DNA from: Desulforapulum autotrophicum
GTDB taxonomy: Bacteria > Desulfobacterota > Desulfobacteria > Desulfobacterales > Desulfolunaceae
Length of the DNA stretch: 64,000 nucleotides
Reading direction: 5' to 3'
Assembly: GCA_020723285.1 (NCBI GenBank)
Contig: DYJE01000017.1
Location: 28,090-92,089 of the forward strand
In this document: positions 1-8,176 of the stretch, piece by piece
How positions within the stretch are numbered: the first letter of the stretch is position 1
Layout of the letters: each line of letters opens with the position of its first letter
Notes under the pieces: generated by a model
What the model saw: only the letters and a program-made list of their open reading frames with translations
What the model was told of the DNA's origin: nothing
Databases searched by the model: none
Program-made: the position numbers and the translations under genes

Positions 1-293
1 TCGGAATGGGCATGTCGGAAATTCTCGTCATTCTGGTGATCGCCTTGATTGTCATCGGGCCGAAAAAATTACCCGAAATCGCCAAATCCCTGGGCAAGGC
101 CATGGGGGAATTCAAGCGGGCCACCAACGATTTCAAGGAATCCATCACGGTTACCGACCCTCCTCCGTCGTACAAGCCCATCGATGTTTACACCCAGGGA
201 AAAAATGAAACGCCAGAAGCGACTTCCCGCGAATCAGCCGACGTTTCTTCACCCGAAACCGACCGTAAGGACCAGACGGACAAAGCCTCATGA
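1..293 (+). CDS. tatB: Sec-independent translocase subunit TatB/TatA, 5' end outside the window
   Basis: TatA/B proteins help build the twin-arginine export channel that moves folded, often cofactor-loaded proteins across the inner membrane. A single N-terminal hydrophobic segment (ILVILVIALIVIG) is followed by the family signature GPKKLPEIAKSLGKAMGEFK, an amphipathic helix and a charged, Pro/Ser-rich tail. The first in-window ATG is at base 6. However, the frame reads Phe-Gly-Met-Gly-Met from the very first bases, which matches the usual MFG(M/I)GM start of the family. The true ATG is therefore probably just upstream of base 1. The stop overlaps the start of tatC (ATGA), so the two are translationally coupled. 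TatB versus TatA cannot be settled without the upstream sequence. Tat substrates nearby include the flavodoxin-ferredoxin protein at 4431 and HmcB at 47675. Confidence 0.9.
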   Translation, partial: GMGMSEILVILVIALIVIGPKKLPEIAKSLGKAMGEFKRATNDFKESITVTDPPPSYKPIDVYTQGKNETPEATSRESADVSSPETDRKDQTDKAS

Positions 294-1108
294 CCGGACA
301 TGACCAAGACGATGATGACAACAGAGTCCCGTTCACAGCCCATCTGGAAGAACTGAGATCCCGCCTTATCACATGTTCCATTGCCGTTGTCATCACCACA
401 TGCGTGGCTTATGCATTCAAGGAAAAGCTGTTCGACATCCTGACCCGGCCCCTGATCAAGGCCCTGCCCCCGAACCAGGGGAAACTGATCTACACGTCGC
501 TTCCCGAGGCGTTTTTCACCTACCTCAAGGTGGCCCTGATCACCGGTCTGCTGGCGGCGTCTCCGGTGATCATCTATCAGTTCTGGATGTTCGTGGCCCC
601 CGGCCTCTATAAAAAGGAACGGCTGTTTCTCGCGCCGGTCATCTTTTTGTCGTTTCTGTTTTTCGCGGGCGGAGCTGTTTTTGGATATTATGTGGTGCTG
701 CCTTTCGGCTATTCGTTTTTCGCCGGGTTCACATCGGATACCATTCAGATCATGCCATCCATGAAAGAGTACCTGGGGCTCACGTCCAAGATGCTTCTGG
801 CCTTCGGACTGGTGTTCGAACTGCCCATCGTGCTTACGGGCATGGCGGCCATCGGGGTCATCACCGCGGATTTCCTGAAGAAAAACAGGAAGTACGCCAT
901 CGTTCTCGCGTTTATCATCGGGGCTGTCCTGACCCCCTCTCCGGATGTGGTCAGTCAGGTGCTCATGGCCGGCCCCCTGATCATCCTTTATGAACTCAGC
1001 ATATTCGGGGCCATTTTCTTCGGTAAAAAGGTTAAAGATGAGGAGTCATTGTCTGAAAACAACGGGGGGGATTGCGATAAAAAGAAAGACATAGTTCAGG
1101 CCGATTGA
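290..1108 (+). CDS. tatC: Sec-independent protein translocase TatC
   Basis: TatC is the polytopic receptor that recognises the twin-arginine signal. The 272-residue product has the family's usual length. It shows the N-terminal HLEELRSRL motif, roughly six membrane-spanning segments, the FWMFVAPGLYKKER loop after the second segment, and the late VLTPSPDVVSQ stretch. All are hallmarks of TatC. The last 30 or so residues are charged and variable. Its ATG overlaps the tatB stop codon in an ATGA arrangement. No further gene follows in the operon; a roughly 480-bp non-coding stretch comes next. Confidence 0.97.
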   Translation: MTGHDQDDDDNRVPFTAHLEELRSRLITCSIAVVITTCVAYAFKEKLFDILTRPLIKALPPNQGKLIYTSLPEAFFTYLKVALITGLLAASPVIIYQFWMFVAPGLYKKERLFLAPVIFLSFLFFAGGAVFGYYVVLPFGYSFFAGFTSDTIQIMPSMKEYLGLTSKMLLAFGLVFELPIVLTGMAAIGVITADFLKKNRKYAIVLAFIIGAVLTPSPDVVSQVLMAGPLIILYELSIFGAIFFGKKVKDEESLSENNGGDCDKKKDIVQAD

Positions 1109-1508
1109 TCGCCACAGTAAGTCGGAATGTGGGTTGAGGGGGATTCATTAACTTCGTTCCTCTGTTTGTATATTCTGTGAATACAGCTGTTTCGGGATTC
1201 GCAGCAGAAGAAGAAACGTCTATGGTTGCTGACGAGGTAACAAACGCATCGATTTTTTCTGTGCGTTACGGCCTGATCGTCAGGGGGTGTGGCAGGCGTT
1301 TTTATGTCGCAATATTCAGTCGTTGAGATGCTCTCGGTGACCAGATCGACCGTAGATGACGATTGGGAAGAACGGCAGCCGTCATGGAAGGGTGTTTCAG
1401 GTCGACTCTTCATCATGAGACAGGTTTTTGTTTCCGGGTCTTTTGTATTCATGCTGCGGGTGCCTTTTTTCTTTAAGCCTACTCATCATCGAATGTTTTA
1501 ATGAAGAC
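1109..1508. other. Intergenic region after tatC, no gene recognised
   Basis: About 400 bases with only short, overlapping open frames on both strands. None has a convincing ribosome-binding site or a recognisable protein sequence. I see no strong hairpin with a T-run that would mark the tatC terminator. The last part becomes AT-rich and leads into the tandem operator-like repeats upstream of the XRE regulator. Confidence 0.5.
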
Positions 1509-1562
1509 CATAAATACAACTGTGAGTTGATTTTGTCAATCATAAATACAATTATAAATTGT
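1509..1562 (+). promoter_or_regulatory. Tandem operator-like repeats upstream of the XRE regulator
   Basis: Two copies of CATAAATACAA lie at 1509-1519 and 1541-1551, 32 bp apart, about three helical turns. Each is followed by a small dyad: CAACT-GTG-AGTTG at 1517-1529 and ACAAT-TATAA-ATTGT at 1548-1562. The second copy ends about 25 bp before the regulator's ATG. The arrangement suggests autoregulation by the XRE protein encoded immediately downstream. The repeats are seen in the sequence; the regulator-site pairing is inference. Confidence 0.5.
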
Positions 1563-1587
1563 TTTTTAGGCATATTGATAAGGAACC

Positions 1588-2004
1588 ATGGAACAAACGA
1601 TCACCGAGATTGACCGCATCATAGGAGAAAGAATCAAAATTTACAGAAAAAATTCCGGTCTGACCCAATCGGATCTTGCCAGAAAAATGGATCTTACATT
1701 TCAGCAGATACAGAAATATGAAAAAGGGAAATCGTCGATCACGATAAAAAGACTGATGCAGGTCAGTTCCGCGCTGCATGTCCCCTTGCGTCATCTGATT
1801 TTTGGAAGTGACGATCTGATCGTGTCATCTCCCGCTACCGGCTACGGAGATGACATTATGGACGCTGCAAAGGCCTCTGCGGGTGTTGAAGAGAGTGAAA
1901 TGCTGTCTTTTTTCAGAAGAATAAACAATCCCAGAATCCGGCAAGGCATTATAAGACAAATCGAAGGACTGTGGGAACTTGAAAACAATAAGGGAAATAC
2001 CTGA
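1588..2004 (+). CDS. XRE-family helix-turn-helix transcriptional regulator
   Basis: A 138-residue DNA-binding protein. Residues about 12-66 form a Cro/CI-type helix-turn-helix, with SGLTQSDLARKMDLTFQQIQ as the core and KYEKGKSSI as the following helix. The C-terminal half has no recognised ligand domain but resembles the short tails of alphaproteobacterial-style XRE regulators. Its 3' end overlaps the start of radC by 26 bp, so the two genes are probably transcribed together from the operator-bearing promoter at about 1509-1562. The target genes are unknown; self-regulation is the simplest reading. Confidence 0.85.
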   Translation: MEQTITEIDRIIGERIKIYRKNSGLTQSDLARKMDLTFQQIQKYEKGKSSITIKRLMQVSSALHVPLRHLIFGSDDLIVSSPATGYGDDIMDAAKASAGVEESEMLSFFRRINNPRIRQGIIRQIEGLWELENNKGNT

Positions 2005-2650
2005 CATCGACAGGCCAAGGGAAAAACTTTTTACGAAGGGTTCTTCCGCCCTGAATGATACAGAACTGCTGGCCCTGATCCTCGGCAGCGGAGGCAAAAG
2101 CGTTGGTGTTCTTGAGCTGGCCCGCCGGGTTCTGGCCTGCTTTGATGAAAAAGGGCTTCCGGCCATCGAGGATCTTACCGCCATCGACGGTGTGGGGCCG
2201 GCCAAAGCCTGCCAGCTGGCGGCTTCCCTGGAATTTTCCCGGAGGCGGCTCATGAAGAAAAACCTGGTGATCCGCAAGGCCCAGGACCTCTATCCCCTGG
2301 TGGCCCACATCGCCGCCAAGAAACAGGAGCATTTCCTCTGCCTTTCCCTTTCCGGGGCCAATGAAGTGATCGCCACCCGGACCATCACCATCGGCCTTCT
2401 GAACTCCAGCCAGATCCATCCCAGGGAAGTGTTCGCCGATGCCATTTCAGACCGGGCCGCCTCGGTGATTTTCGTCCACAACCACCCTTCAGGCGTAAAA
2501 GACCCCAGCCGGGACGACGTGCTGGTGACGGAGCGCCTGTGCAAAGCCGGAGAAATCCTTGGTATCCAGGTTCTGGATCATGTGATCGTCGCTGGCGAGG
2601 ATATGTTTTCCTTCAGGGAGTATGGAATGCTGCCGGGAAATGAACGGTGA
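1979..2650 (+). CDS. radC: RadC family JAB/MPN-domain protein
   Basis: RadC-like (UPF0758) protein of 223 residues, the usual length. A helix-hairpin-helix-like region (LTAIDGVGPAKACQLAAS, about 66-83) precedes a JAMM/MPN+ domain with the metal-binding signature HNHPSG at 167-172 and a following Asp near 180. Members are widespread and conserved, but their role is unresolved; the old link to recombinational repair is disputed. The start is a TTG inside the 3' end of the XRE gene. The N-terminal sequence IREIPDIDRPREKL matches the family start, so the overlap looks real. Confidence 0.92.
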   Translation: MKTIREIPDIDRPREKLFTKGSSALNDTELLALILGSGGKSVGVLELARRVLACFDEKGLPAIEDLTAIDGVGPAKACQLAASLEFSRRRLMKKNLVIRKAQDLYPLVAHIAAKKQEHFLCLSLSGANEVIATRTITIGLLNSSQIHPREVFADAISDRAASVIFVHNHPSGVKDPSRDDVLVTERLCKAGEILGIQVLDHVIVAGEDMFSFREYGMLPGNER

Positions 2651-2690
2651 TCCCCTCGTCCCGCTGCCAAACCCCTTCGGGAGAAAAAGC

Positions 2691-3296
2691 ATGAACCCGA
2701 AAATCCCCGTGTTTGATCAAACGCTGCACGTCTATCACGATAAGATCATGGCCATGTCCTGGGACCCTTTCGCACAAAGCAAGCTGATGAAAGTTGTCGG
2801 GGGCCGTCTTGAGCTGGCATGGTTCAACGAAATTCTGACGCTGGCCGAACAGGGTCTGGTTTCAGGCGATGGATCGGCCGCGCCCTTTGAGACAGGTGTG
2901 GTGGTGTACAATTACCTCCTCAGATTTCAGGCTGACGGACCGAAGGGGGACGGGTGGATTTCATTCAGGGACATTAGGGATTCCGGCCCTCTGGCCGTCT
3001 ATTTTGCCGATAACGTGGAAAAGAAAATCGCCGAGTGTTTTTCTCTGCAAAGATCCCGGACCCTCTCGGCCTGTAACGCTCTTGGGGGGTATAAACCGGA
3101 CGACGATCTGTCCTGCGATATGATCCTGGCATTCGACGTTCTGCCCTCGTTGCGTCTGCTTCTGCTTTTCAATGATTCGGATGACGTTTTCCCCGCATCG
3201 TGCAAAGTTCTTTTCAGCCGAGGGGCAGATGCCGTTCTCGACACCGAGAGTCTCGCCATTTTAGCGGTCATTTTTGCCAATCGGCTGTGTGCATAA
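2691..3296 (+). CDS. Conserved-looking hypothetical protein
   Basis: I do not recognise this 201-residue protein. The ATG at 2691 is chosen because a purine-rich GGGAGA lies at normal spacing before it; an earlier in-frame ATG at 2622 overlaps radC and lacks this. The product looks soluble, with no signal peptide or membrane segment. It contains alternating amphipathic and beta-like stretches and a Cys-containing segment around SACNALGGYKPDDDLSCDM. A DUF3786-type protein is conceivable, since such proteins occur in anaerobes, but I cannot confirm that. It follows radC closely and may share its transcript. It converges on trxC. Confidence 0.65.
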   Translation: MNPKIPVFDQTLHVYHDKIMAMSWDPFAQSKLMKVVGGRLELAWFNEILTLAEQGLVSGDGSAAPFETGVVVYNYLLRFQADGPKGDGWISFRDIRDSGPLAVYFADNVEKKIAECFSLQRSRTLSACNALGGYKPDDDLSCDMILAFDVLPSLRLLLLFNDSDDVFPASCKVLFSRGADAVLDTESLAILAVIFANRLCA

Positions 3297-3311
3297 CGGG
3301 ACAGCCCTGAA

Positions 3312-3749
3312 TCACAGGTGGGCGTTCACCCAGGCCAGAAGGTTTTTGAGATCCACGGCACCGGCTTTCCGGGCCTTTTCCCGTCCGTTCCTGAATATGG
3401 CCAGGGTGGGAATGCTCTGGATGCGGAAGCGTGAAGCGGTGTGCGGATCGTTTTCCGTGTCGAGTTTCAAAAACCGGGCATGGGGCTCCAGCCTGCCCGC
3501 CGCCTCCTGAAATACGGGAGCCATCATTTTGCAGGGTCCGCACCAGGGTGCCCAGAAATCCACCACCACGGGCAAGGTGGTTCTTTCGATATGTTTGTGG
3601 AAAAGATCCCCGGAAACCGGGACGGCCTGCCCGCGGAAAAGGGCTTTTTTGCATTTTCCGCAGGTGGGATGTGCGGTGAGTTTTTCTTCCGGAATCCGGT
3701 TGACGGCGTTGCATGCACTGCAGACTAAAGTGTGGGTTGATGTGGACAT
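3312..3749 (-). CDS. trxC: Thioredoxin 2 (TrxC-type, zinc ribbon)
   Basis: Cytoplasmic disulfide reductase of the thioredoxin-2 class. Residues 1-40 carry a small zinc ribbon with two CxxC pairs (Cys10/Cys13 and Cys30/Cys33). A thioredoxin fold follows with the active site WCGPC (Cys70 and Cys73) and the cis-Pro loop SIPT. The length of 145 residues is typical. It is transcribed alone on the minus strand, converging with the hypothetical gene at 2691. Zinc-ribbon thioredoxins are commonly linked to oxidative stress, which fits an anaerobe surrounded here by redox proteins. Confidence 0.95.
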   Translation of the reverse strand: MSTSTHTLVCSACNAVNRIPEEKLTAHPTCGKCKKALFRGQAVPVSGDLFHKHIERTTLPVVVDFWAPWCGPCKMMAPVFQEAAGRLEPHARFLKLDTENDPHTASRFRIQSIPTLAIFRNGREKARKAGAVDLKNLLAWVNAHL

Positions 3750-3836
3750 GGCTTCTCCTGATGGTCAGATGTCGGGTTCATGCTTTTCAACATAAAACAG
3801 GATCGGGCCGATGTCCACATGGGGGTTGAAACCGTT

Positions 3837-4412
3837 TCAGGACTTCATAACCGATGCGGCTGCGGCGTCCGCCTGTTCCAGGAGCTCCGGGATGGCGGCT
3901 GTTTCACCGGCTTCGGATACGCCGCAGGCCCGGATGAGGATGTTGTCTTTAAACCCCATCATGTTCAGGAACATTTCGTATTTGGGATAAATGTCGCTGA
4001 ACAGGTCTTCGTTTTCCTGAGCCTGGGTCTGGATGAACACGAGACGCTTTCCCGGTTCAAGGCGGCTGAGATTCGGGTTTGTCAGAAAATCGGGGACCAG
4101 GTAGGAATAGGTCCGGTCGATGAACATCTTCATCTGGGCCGAAACATCCCCAAAGTACACAGGGGTTGCAAGGACAAGGGCGTCGCAGCGGCGGACAGCG
4201 TCAAGGACGTCGGACATGTCGTCTTTCACGACACAGTGATCCTTTTTTGTCTTGCAGCCACCACAGGCCTGACAGCCTTTGATGGAAAGGTTGTTCAGGT
4301 GAAACGTGCGTGTCTCGGCCCCCAGGGATTCGGCTTTTTCGACAAAGCGTGCGGCAAGGGTCGCGCTGTTTCCTTTTTTTCTCGGACTTCCGGTAAGGAC
4401 GACGATGTTCAT
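3837..4412 (-). CDS. Flavodoxin-fold NAD(P)H-dependent FMN reductase / iron-sulfur flavoprotein
   Basis: A 191-residue FMN-binding reductase of the flavodoxin_2/FMN_red superfamily. It starts MNIVVLTGSPRKKGNSA, the phosphate-binding loop. It carries Cys47, Cys50, Cys53 and Cys60 (CQACGGCKTKKDHC), the compact spacing seen in Isf-type flavoproteins that hold an Fe-S cluster. APVYFGDVSAQMKMFIDRT is the flavin-binding second loop. It lies 18 bp downstream of the Tat-exported flavodoxin-ferredoxin gene and probably belongs to the same ArsR-controlled operon. Its physiological electron acceptor is unknown. Confidence 0.88.
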   Translation of the reverse strand: MNIVVLTGSPRKKGNSATLAARFVEKAESLGAETRTFHLNNLSIKGCQACGGCKTKKDHCVVKDDMSDVLDAVRRCDALVLATPVYFGDVSAQMKMFIDRTYSYLVPDFLTNPNLSRLEPGKRLVFIQTQAQENEDLFSDIYPKYEMFLNMMGFKDNILIRACGVSEAGETAAIPELLEQADAAAASVMKS

Positions 4413-4430
4413 GGATTTATTCCTTTCATA

Positions 4431-5450
4431 TCACGATGGGTTAGGGGTGCTGAACCATGATTCAGGCTCGGTGATCCGGATGTTGTGCTCTTTTTTAAAG
4501 GTGTAAAAGCCCTGGACTTTGAAAAACAGAAACTCCATGATCATGGCGTTCTCGGGGCAGTTGTTCACACAGCCCAGGCAGGCGACGCATTTTTTTGCGT
4601 CGATGGTTCCTGATTCAAGATCGATGGCGGTAGCCGGACAGCCATGGACGCAAATCCCGCATTCCACGCATTGTGCTTTGTCGATGGCGTGGCGGTTGAT
4701 CAGGGCTCGTGTTCCGCGCATGGAGAGTGGACCCTTGATCCACTCCCTGTAATCCAGGTTTTTTTCGTAAGCGGAGGTTCTGCCTTCACGCATGTTCATG
4801 GCGATGGTTCGTGCGAAATCCGCCATGCGGGTGTATGAACGGGTGTCGGGCAGATGGCTGTACTTCATGATCCGGCCTATGTTTCCTGTGGACCAGGTGA
4901 TGGCGAACGTGCTCATGTTGCCGAACGTGCTGAGGCCCACCGGTGCTCCGCCTTTCGCGGTCAGAAGATCCAGCAGGGCGCAGGCTGTGTTGTGCTGGTT
5001 GCCGCCCTCGCCGCCAAAGGTGACGAAAGCCGCCACAGGTTTGTCCTGTATTTTTGGAACTGATTTCAGCCAGTTCTGAAAATGGGGCGGGACGTCGTAA
5101 TAATAGACCGGCGAACCGGCGACGATGAGATCGAAGCCTGAAACCGAGGGCGGATCGATCTTCCGGTAATCGGTCGCGGTGACGGAAAATCCTTCCTGTT
5201 CAAGGATGCTGGCGATGCATCGGCCCGTCCGTGCCGTGTTGCTCGTCTGACTGTACCAGAGAACAAGGGCTTTTTTACCGGATATGCTGACCATCGGCCT
5301 TTGCGTAGAAGCTTCGGTTGCCGCGCTTTCCTGGCGTTTGTGCGGGTCATGTGATCCGGACATGCCAAGGCCGGTCCCGGCAAGCGTGAGGCCAGCCAGA
5401 CCGATCCCCCCGGCTTTAAGGAAACTGCGTCGATCAGGATTGGGGGTCAT
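4431..5450 (-). CDS. Tat-signal flavodoxin-ferredoxin (EFR1-like) protein
   Basis: A 339-residue redox protein. The ATG at 5450 is preferred because AAAGGAA precedes it and because it begins a clear twin-arginine signal, DRRSFLKAGGIGLAGLTLAG. A flavodoxin-like domain follows (KALVLWYSQTSNTARTG). Near the C-terminus are two 4Fe-4S ferredoxin motifs, CVECGICVHGCP and CVACLGCVNNCP. This is the EFR1 domain order with an added export signal, which would place a flavin/Fe-S shuttle in the periplasm or on the outer face of the membrane. Its start overlaps the end of the ArsR gene by 17 bp, so it should share the ArsR promoter. Substrate unknown. Confidence 0.85.
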   Translation of the reverse strand: MTPNPDRRSFLKAGGIGLAGLTLAGTGLGMSGSHDPHKRQESAATEASTQRPMVSISGKKALVLWYSQTSNTARTGRCIASILEQEGFSVTATDYRKIDPPSVSGFDLIVAGSPVYYYDVPPHFQNWLKSVPKIQDKPVAAFVTFGGEGGNQHNTACALLDLLTAKGGAPVGLSTFGNMSTFAITWSTGNIGRIMKYSHLPDTRSYTRMADFARTIAMNMREGRTSAYEKNLDYREWIKGPLSMRGTRALINRHAIDKAQCVECGICVHGCPATAIDLESGTIDAKKCVACLGCVNNCPENAMIMEFLFFKVQGFYTFKKEHNIRITEPESWFSTPNPS

Positions 5451-5772
5451 GGTCAGTTCCTTTCGTGTCCGACAGTGAATCGATACCAAGATTGAACAGC
5501 GTCCTGACCTCCTCAAGGGTTTCCCTCACGGCCCGGGCGATGAGAAATTTGCCCTGGCGTTCGGTGACGATGAGTCCGGCATTCACCAGTTCTTTCAGAT
5601 GATGGCTCATGGTGGGGGCTCCGATGGTGAAAGAGCAGGCGATGTCCGTGATAAAACAGCCTTTCCCAGCCATGAAGCCCACATCGCTTTGCCGGGCGAT
5701 ATCCAGGTAAAGTTCGAGCCGGTTCTGGTTGGAAAGGGCTTTCATGATTTTTGAAGCTTTGGCGGTGTCCAC
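5434..5772 (-). CDS. ArsR-family transcriptional regulator
   Basis: A 112-residue winged-helix repressor. The recognition helix region is APTMSHHLKELVNAGLIVTE, followed by a beta wing (RQGKFLIARA). It starts with GTG at 5772, preceded by AAGGAT. No classical ELCVCDL metal site is present; cysteines occur at GKGCF and DIACS, so the effector may be a thiol or redox signal rather than arsenic. It is the first gene of an operon with the Tat flavodoxin-ferredoxin protein and the FMN reductase. A perfect inverted repeat lies 31 bp upstream of its start. Confidence 0.88.
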   Translation of the reverse strand: MDTAKASKIMKALSNQNRLELYLDIARQSDVGFMAGKGCFITDIACSFTIGAPTMSHHLKELVNAGLIVTERQGKFLIARAVRETLEEVRTLFNLGIDSLSDTKGTDHDPQS

Positions 5773-5802
5773 AACGATCCTTATAATTTGATATTTTTAA
5801 AA

Positions 5803-5818
5803 TTCGATAAATATCGAA
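5803..5818 (-). promoter_or_regulatory. Palindromic ArsR operator candidate
   Basis: A perfect 7-2-7 inverted repeat, TTCGATA-AA-TATCGAA, about 31 bp upstream of the arsR-like GTG. AT-rich dyads of this kind are typical ArsR/SmtB operators. The repeat is seen in the sequence; the assignment to this regulator comes from position. Confidence 0.6.
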
Positions 5819-6307
5819 ATGAATAGCCGTATTGCCCGGAATTGTCAACCGTGATTTTTAGCCCGAGATTGGGATCGGAATGAAAACACCCCCAAGATGA
5901 CCCGTCATGATAAAATGAATAATGAATTCTAACCCAAACCCATTCGGAAGCCTTGTGGCGAACCTTCGGCCTTTGCCGTGGGATATGAAAAAAACCTAAT
6001 TCTTTTGTGTGGATGGCCCGTTTTCCCTGTGCGGGGACAACCCCTGTTTATGCCACCGAACCCGGTTTAAAAAAAAATGAATTGATATTCAGGTATTATA
6101 TTGACCCCCCGGTGAAAGTTTGTCATAATACCGCCCTATGCTCGGGGTTGTTTTGCGCTATGTATAACAATATCAGCGGGTTTGGGGCGTTGAACAGCGC
6201 TGCCCCACAAAAAAATGTGCGCGCTTGAAACAGAAATGGTGAGGGCCGTTCCTGTTTCAAATCAAATATTATTATTTACTTAAGTATATTTTAAGGAGAG
6301 ATGAATT
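5819..6307 (+). promoter_or_regulatory. Long leader/promoter region before the acyl-CoA dehydrogenase
   Basis: Nearly 490 bases with no supported gene. At 6225-6233 and 6252-6260 lie the inverted arms TTGAAACAG and CTGTTTCAA with an 18-bp spacer, a possible operator or leader hairpin. The region just before the start is very AT-rich. It ends in a strong ribosome-binding site, AAGGAGAG (6292-6299), 9 bp before the ATG. I cannot assign a single -10/-35 pair with confidence. Confidence 0.45.
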
Positions 6308-8116
6308 ATGGCACAGCAAATAGCCGATCGTCGGGACCAGGATTTCGTACTTTATGAAATGATCGACATCACCCAGCTTACAGAAACCGAAAAATACGCG
6401 GATTTCAACAAAAAAACCATCGACATGGTTTTGAATGAAGCCAGAAACCTCGCGGTCAAAGAAATTCTTCCCACCCAGAAAACGGGTGATGTTGAAGGCG
6501 TCAAACTCGAAAACGGCAAAGTCAGCGTTCCTCCTTCATTCCACAGACCTTATGAACTGTTCTGCGCAGGTGAATGGGTCGCCATGGCTGACGATCCCTC
6601 CGTGGGCGGCCAGGGTCTTCCCCACGCTGTAGCCCTTGCCTGCGGTGAGCTCTTCACCGGTGCCAACTGCGCGTTCATGATGTACCCCGGCCTGACACAC
6701 GGTTGCGGAAACATCATCTCTTCAGTGGGTTCTGACAAACAGAAAGAACTGTACCTCAAAAAAGTATTCTCCGGCGAATGGGGCGGAACCATGTGCCTCA
6801 CCGAAGCCAATGCCGGTACCGACGTTGGTGCTCTTGAAACCATCGCCACTCCCAATGCGGACGGAACCTACAACATCGTGGGTAACAAAATCTTCATCTC
6901 CGGCGGCGACAGCGATCTCGTTTCCAACGTGATTCACCCCGTTCTTGCCCGTATCGAAGGCGCTCCCGCAGGTACTCGCGGTATCTCTCTCTTTATCGTT
7001 CCCAAAATCTGGGTCAATGATGACGGAAGCATGGGCGAAGACAACGACGTTGTGATCACCGGTGTCGAGCACAAAATGGGTATCCACGGCAACGCAACCT
7101 GCTCCATCGCTTTCGGTGGCAAAGGCAAATGCCGCGGCACACTCATCGGTGACGTGAACAAAGGTATGAAAACCATGTTCCTCATGATGAATGAAGCCCG
7201 TCAGGGCGTGGCCATGCAGGGTCTCGGCTTTGCATCCACTTCTTACATCAACGCCGTGAACTACGCCAAAGAACGCGTTCAGAGCCCGAAACTGACCGAC
7301 TTCCTCGAAGCCGCTCCCAAAGCTGCCACCATCATCAACCATCCTGACGTGCGCAGAAACCTCCTCATCATGAAATCCTACGTGGAAGGCATGAGAGCGA
7401 TGCTGTACTTCATGGGCTTCTGCTTCGACAAAGTTCACACTGCGACAGATGCAGCTGAAGTTGACAAATACCAGGGCTTCATCGAAATGATGACCCCCAT
7501 CGCCAAATCCTACTGCACCGACAAAGGCTTCGACGTTTGCGCCCTCGGTATCCAGGTTTACGGCGGTTACGGCTTCATCGAAGAATATCCCCAGGCACAG
7601 CTCCTCAGAGACTGCAAAATCACCTCCATTTACGAAGGCACCAACGGCGTTCAGGCCATGGACCTCCTCGGTCGTAAACTGGGTATGAAAAAAGGTAAAC
7701 CCATGATGGATCTCATGGGCGAAATCAACAAAGCCATCGCCAACGCCAAAGCCGCCGGTCTTGAAGACCTTGCAGGCAAAGTGGAAGTGGCCCTCGGCAA
7801 ACTCGGTGAATGCGCCATGATCCTCGGCGGCGCAGCCATGAGCGAAAAAGTCCTCGACGCTTTCGGTTCCGCCACACTGTTCCAGGAAGCTGCCGGCGAT
7901 CTCATGATGGCCTGGATGCACCTCTGGAGAGCCACGGTTGCCAAAGGCAAAATCGAAGGTGCCAAGAAAAAGGAACAGGCCTTCTACGAAGGTCAGGTTA
8001 TCACCGCTGAATTCTTCATCAACCACATGCTGCCCGTCGGTCTTGGCAAAATGGAAGCTGTCAAAGGTCTGACTTCTTCCATCATGGCTATGCCCGAAGA
8101 CGCGTTCAACGCATAA
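6308..8116 (+). CDS. Acyl-CoA dehydrogenase, long (602-aa) form
   Basis: FAD-dependent dehydrogenase that introduces the alpha-beta double bond into acyl-CoA thioesters and passes electrons to electron-transfer flavoprotein. The 602-residue length with the extra C-terminal domain is typical of the subgroup used in anaerobic beta-oxidation. Recognisable motifs are MCLTEANAGTDVG in the flavin/substrate region and the catalytic-base segment SIYEGTNGVQAMDL, with the glutamate at about residue 443. Codon choice is strongly biased to C-ending and a few preferred codons. Together with the near-perfect ribosome-binding site this suggests high expression. It stands alone and is closed by a strong terminator. 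Chain-length specificity cannot be read from sequence. Confidence 0.93.
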   Translation: MAQQIADRRDQDFVLYEMIDITQLTETEKYADFNKKTIDMVLNEARNLAVKEILPTQKTGDVEGVKLENGKVSVPPSFHRPYELFCAGEWVAMADDPSVGGQGLPHAVALACGELFTGANCAFMMYPGLTHGCGNIISSVGSDKQKELYLKKVFSGEWGGTMCLTEANAGTDVGALETIATPNADGTYNIVGNKIFISGGDSDLVSNVIHPVLARIEGAPAGTRGISLFIVPKIWVNDDGSMGEDNDVVITGVEHKMGIHGNATCSIAFGGKGKCRGTLIGDVNKGMKTMFLMMNEARQGVAMQGLGFASTSYINAVNYAKERVQSPKLTDFLEAAPKAATIINHPDVRRNLLIMKSYVEGMRAMLYFMGFCFDKVHTATDAAEVDKYQGFIEMMTPIAKSYCTDKGFDVCALGIQVYGGYGFIEEYPQAQLLRDCKITSIYEGTNGVQAMDLLGRKLGMKKGKPMMDLMGEINKAIANAKAAGLEDLAGKVEVALGKLGECAMILGGAAMSEKVLDAFGSATLFQEAAGDLMMAWMHLWRATVAKGKIEGAKKKEQAFYEGQVITAEFFINHMLPVGLGKMEAVKGLTSSIMAMPEDAFNA

Positions 8117-8139
8117 TGGTTCAGATTTAGAGGTTGTTT

Positions 8140-8176
8140 CGCCGGGCCGTTTCACAACGGCCCGGCGTTTTTTTTT
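8140..8176 (+). terminator. Rho-independent terminator of the acyl-CoA dehydrogenase gene
   Basis: A 12-bp perfect GC-rich stem (8140-8151 with 8156-8167) and a TCAC loop are followed by a run of nine T. It lies 24 bp after the stop codon. The T-run touches the stop codon of the convergent Wzc-like gene; the other strand lacks a T-run, so the signal works for the plus strand only. Confidence 0.93.

Noticed and set aside
3780..4460. Plus-strand open frame of 226 codons over the FMN reductase
   Set aside because: The minus strand encodes a recognisable flavoprotein with conserved loops; the plus-strand product has none.
5940..5980. Second sigma-54-like site before the acyl-CoA dehydrogenase (TGGCGAACCTTCGGCC)
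   Set aside because: GG and GC have the right spacing, but the -12 box and the CAC of the -24 box do not match, so it is not supported.
6722..8155. Long minus-strand open frame (477 codons) opposite the acyl-CoA dehydrogenase
   Set aside because: Its translation is rich in His, Phe and Gly with no domain. It arises from the strongly biased codon use of the real gene on the other strand.
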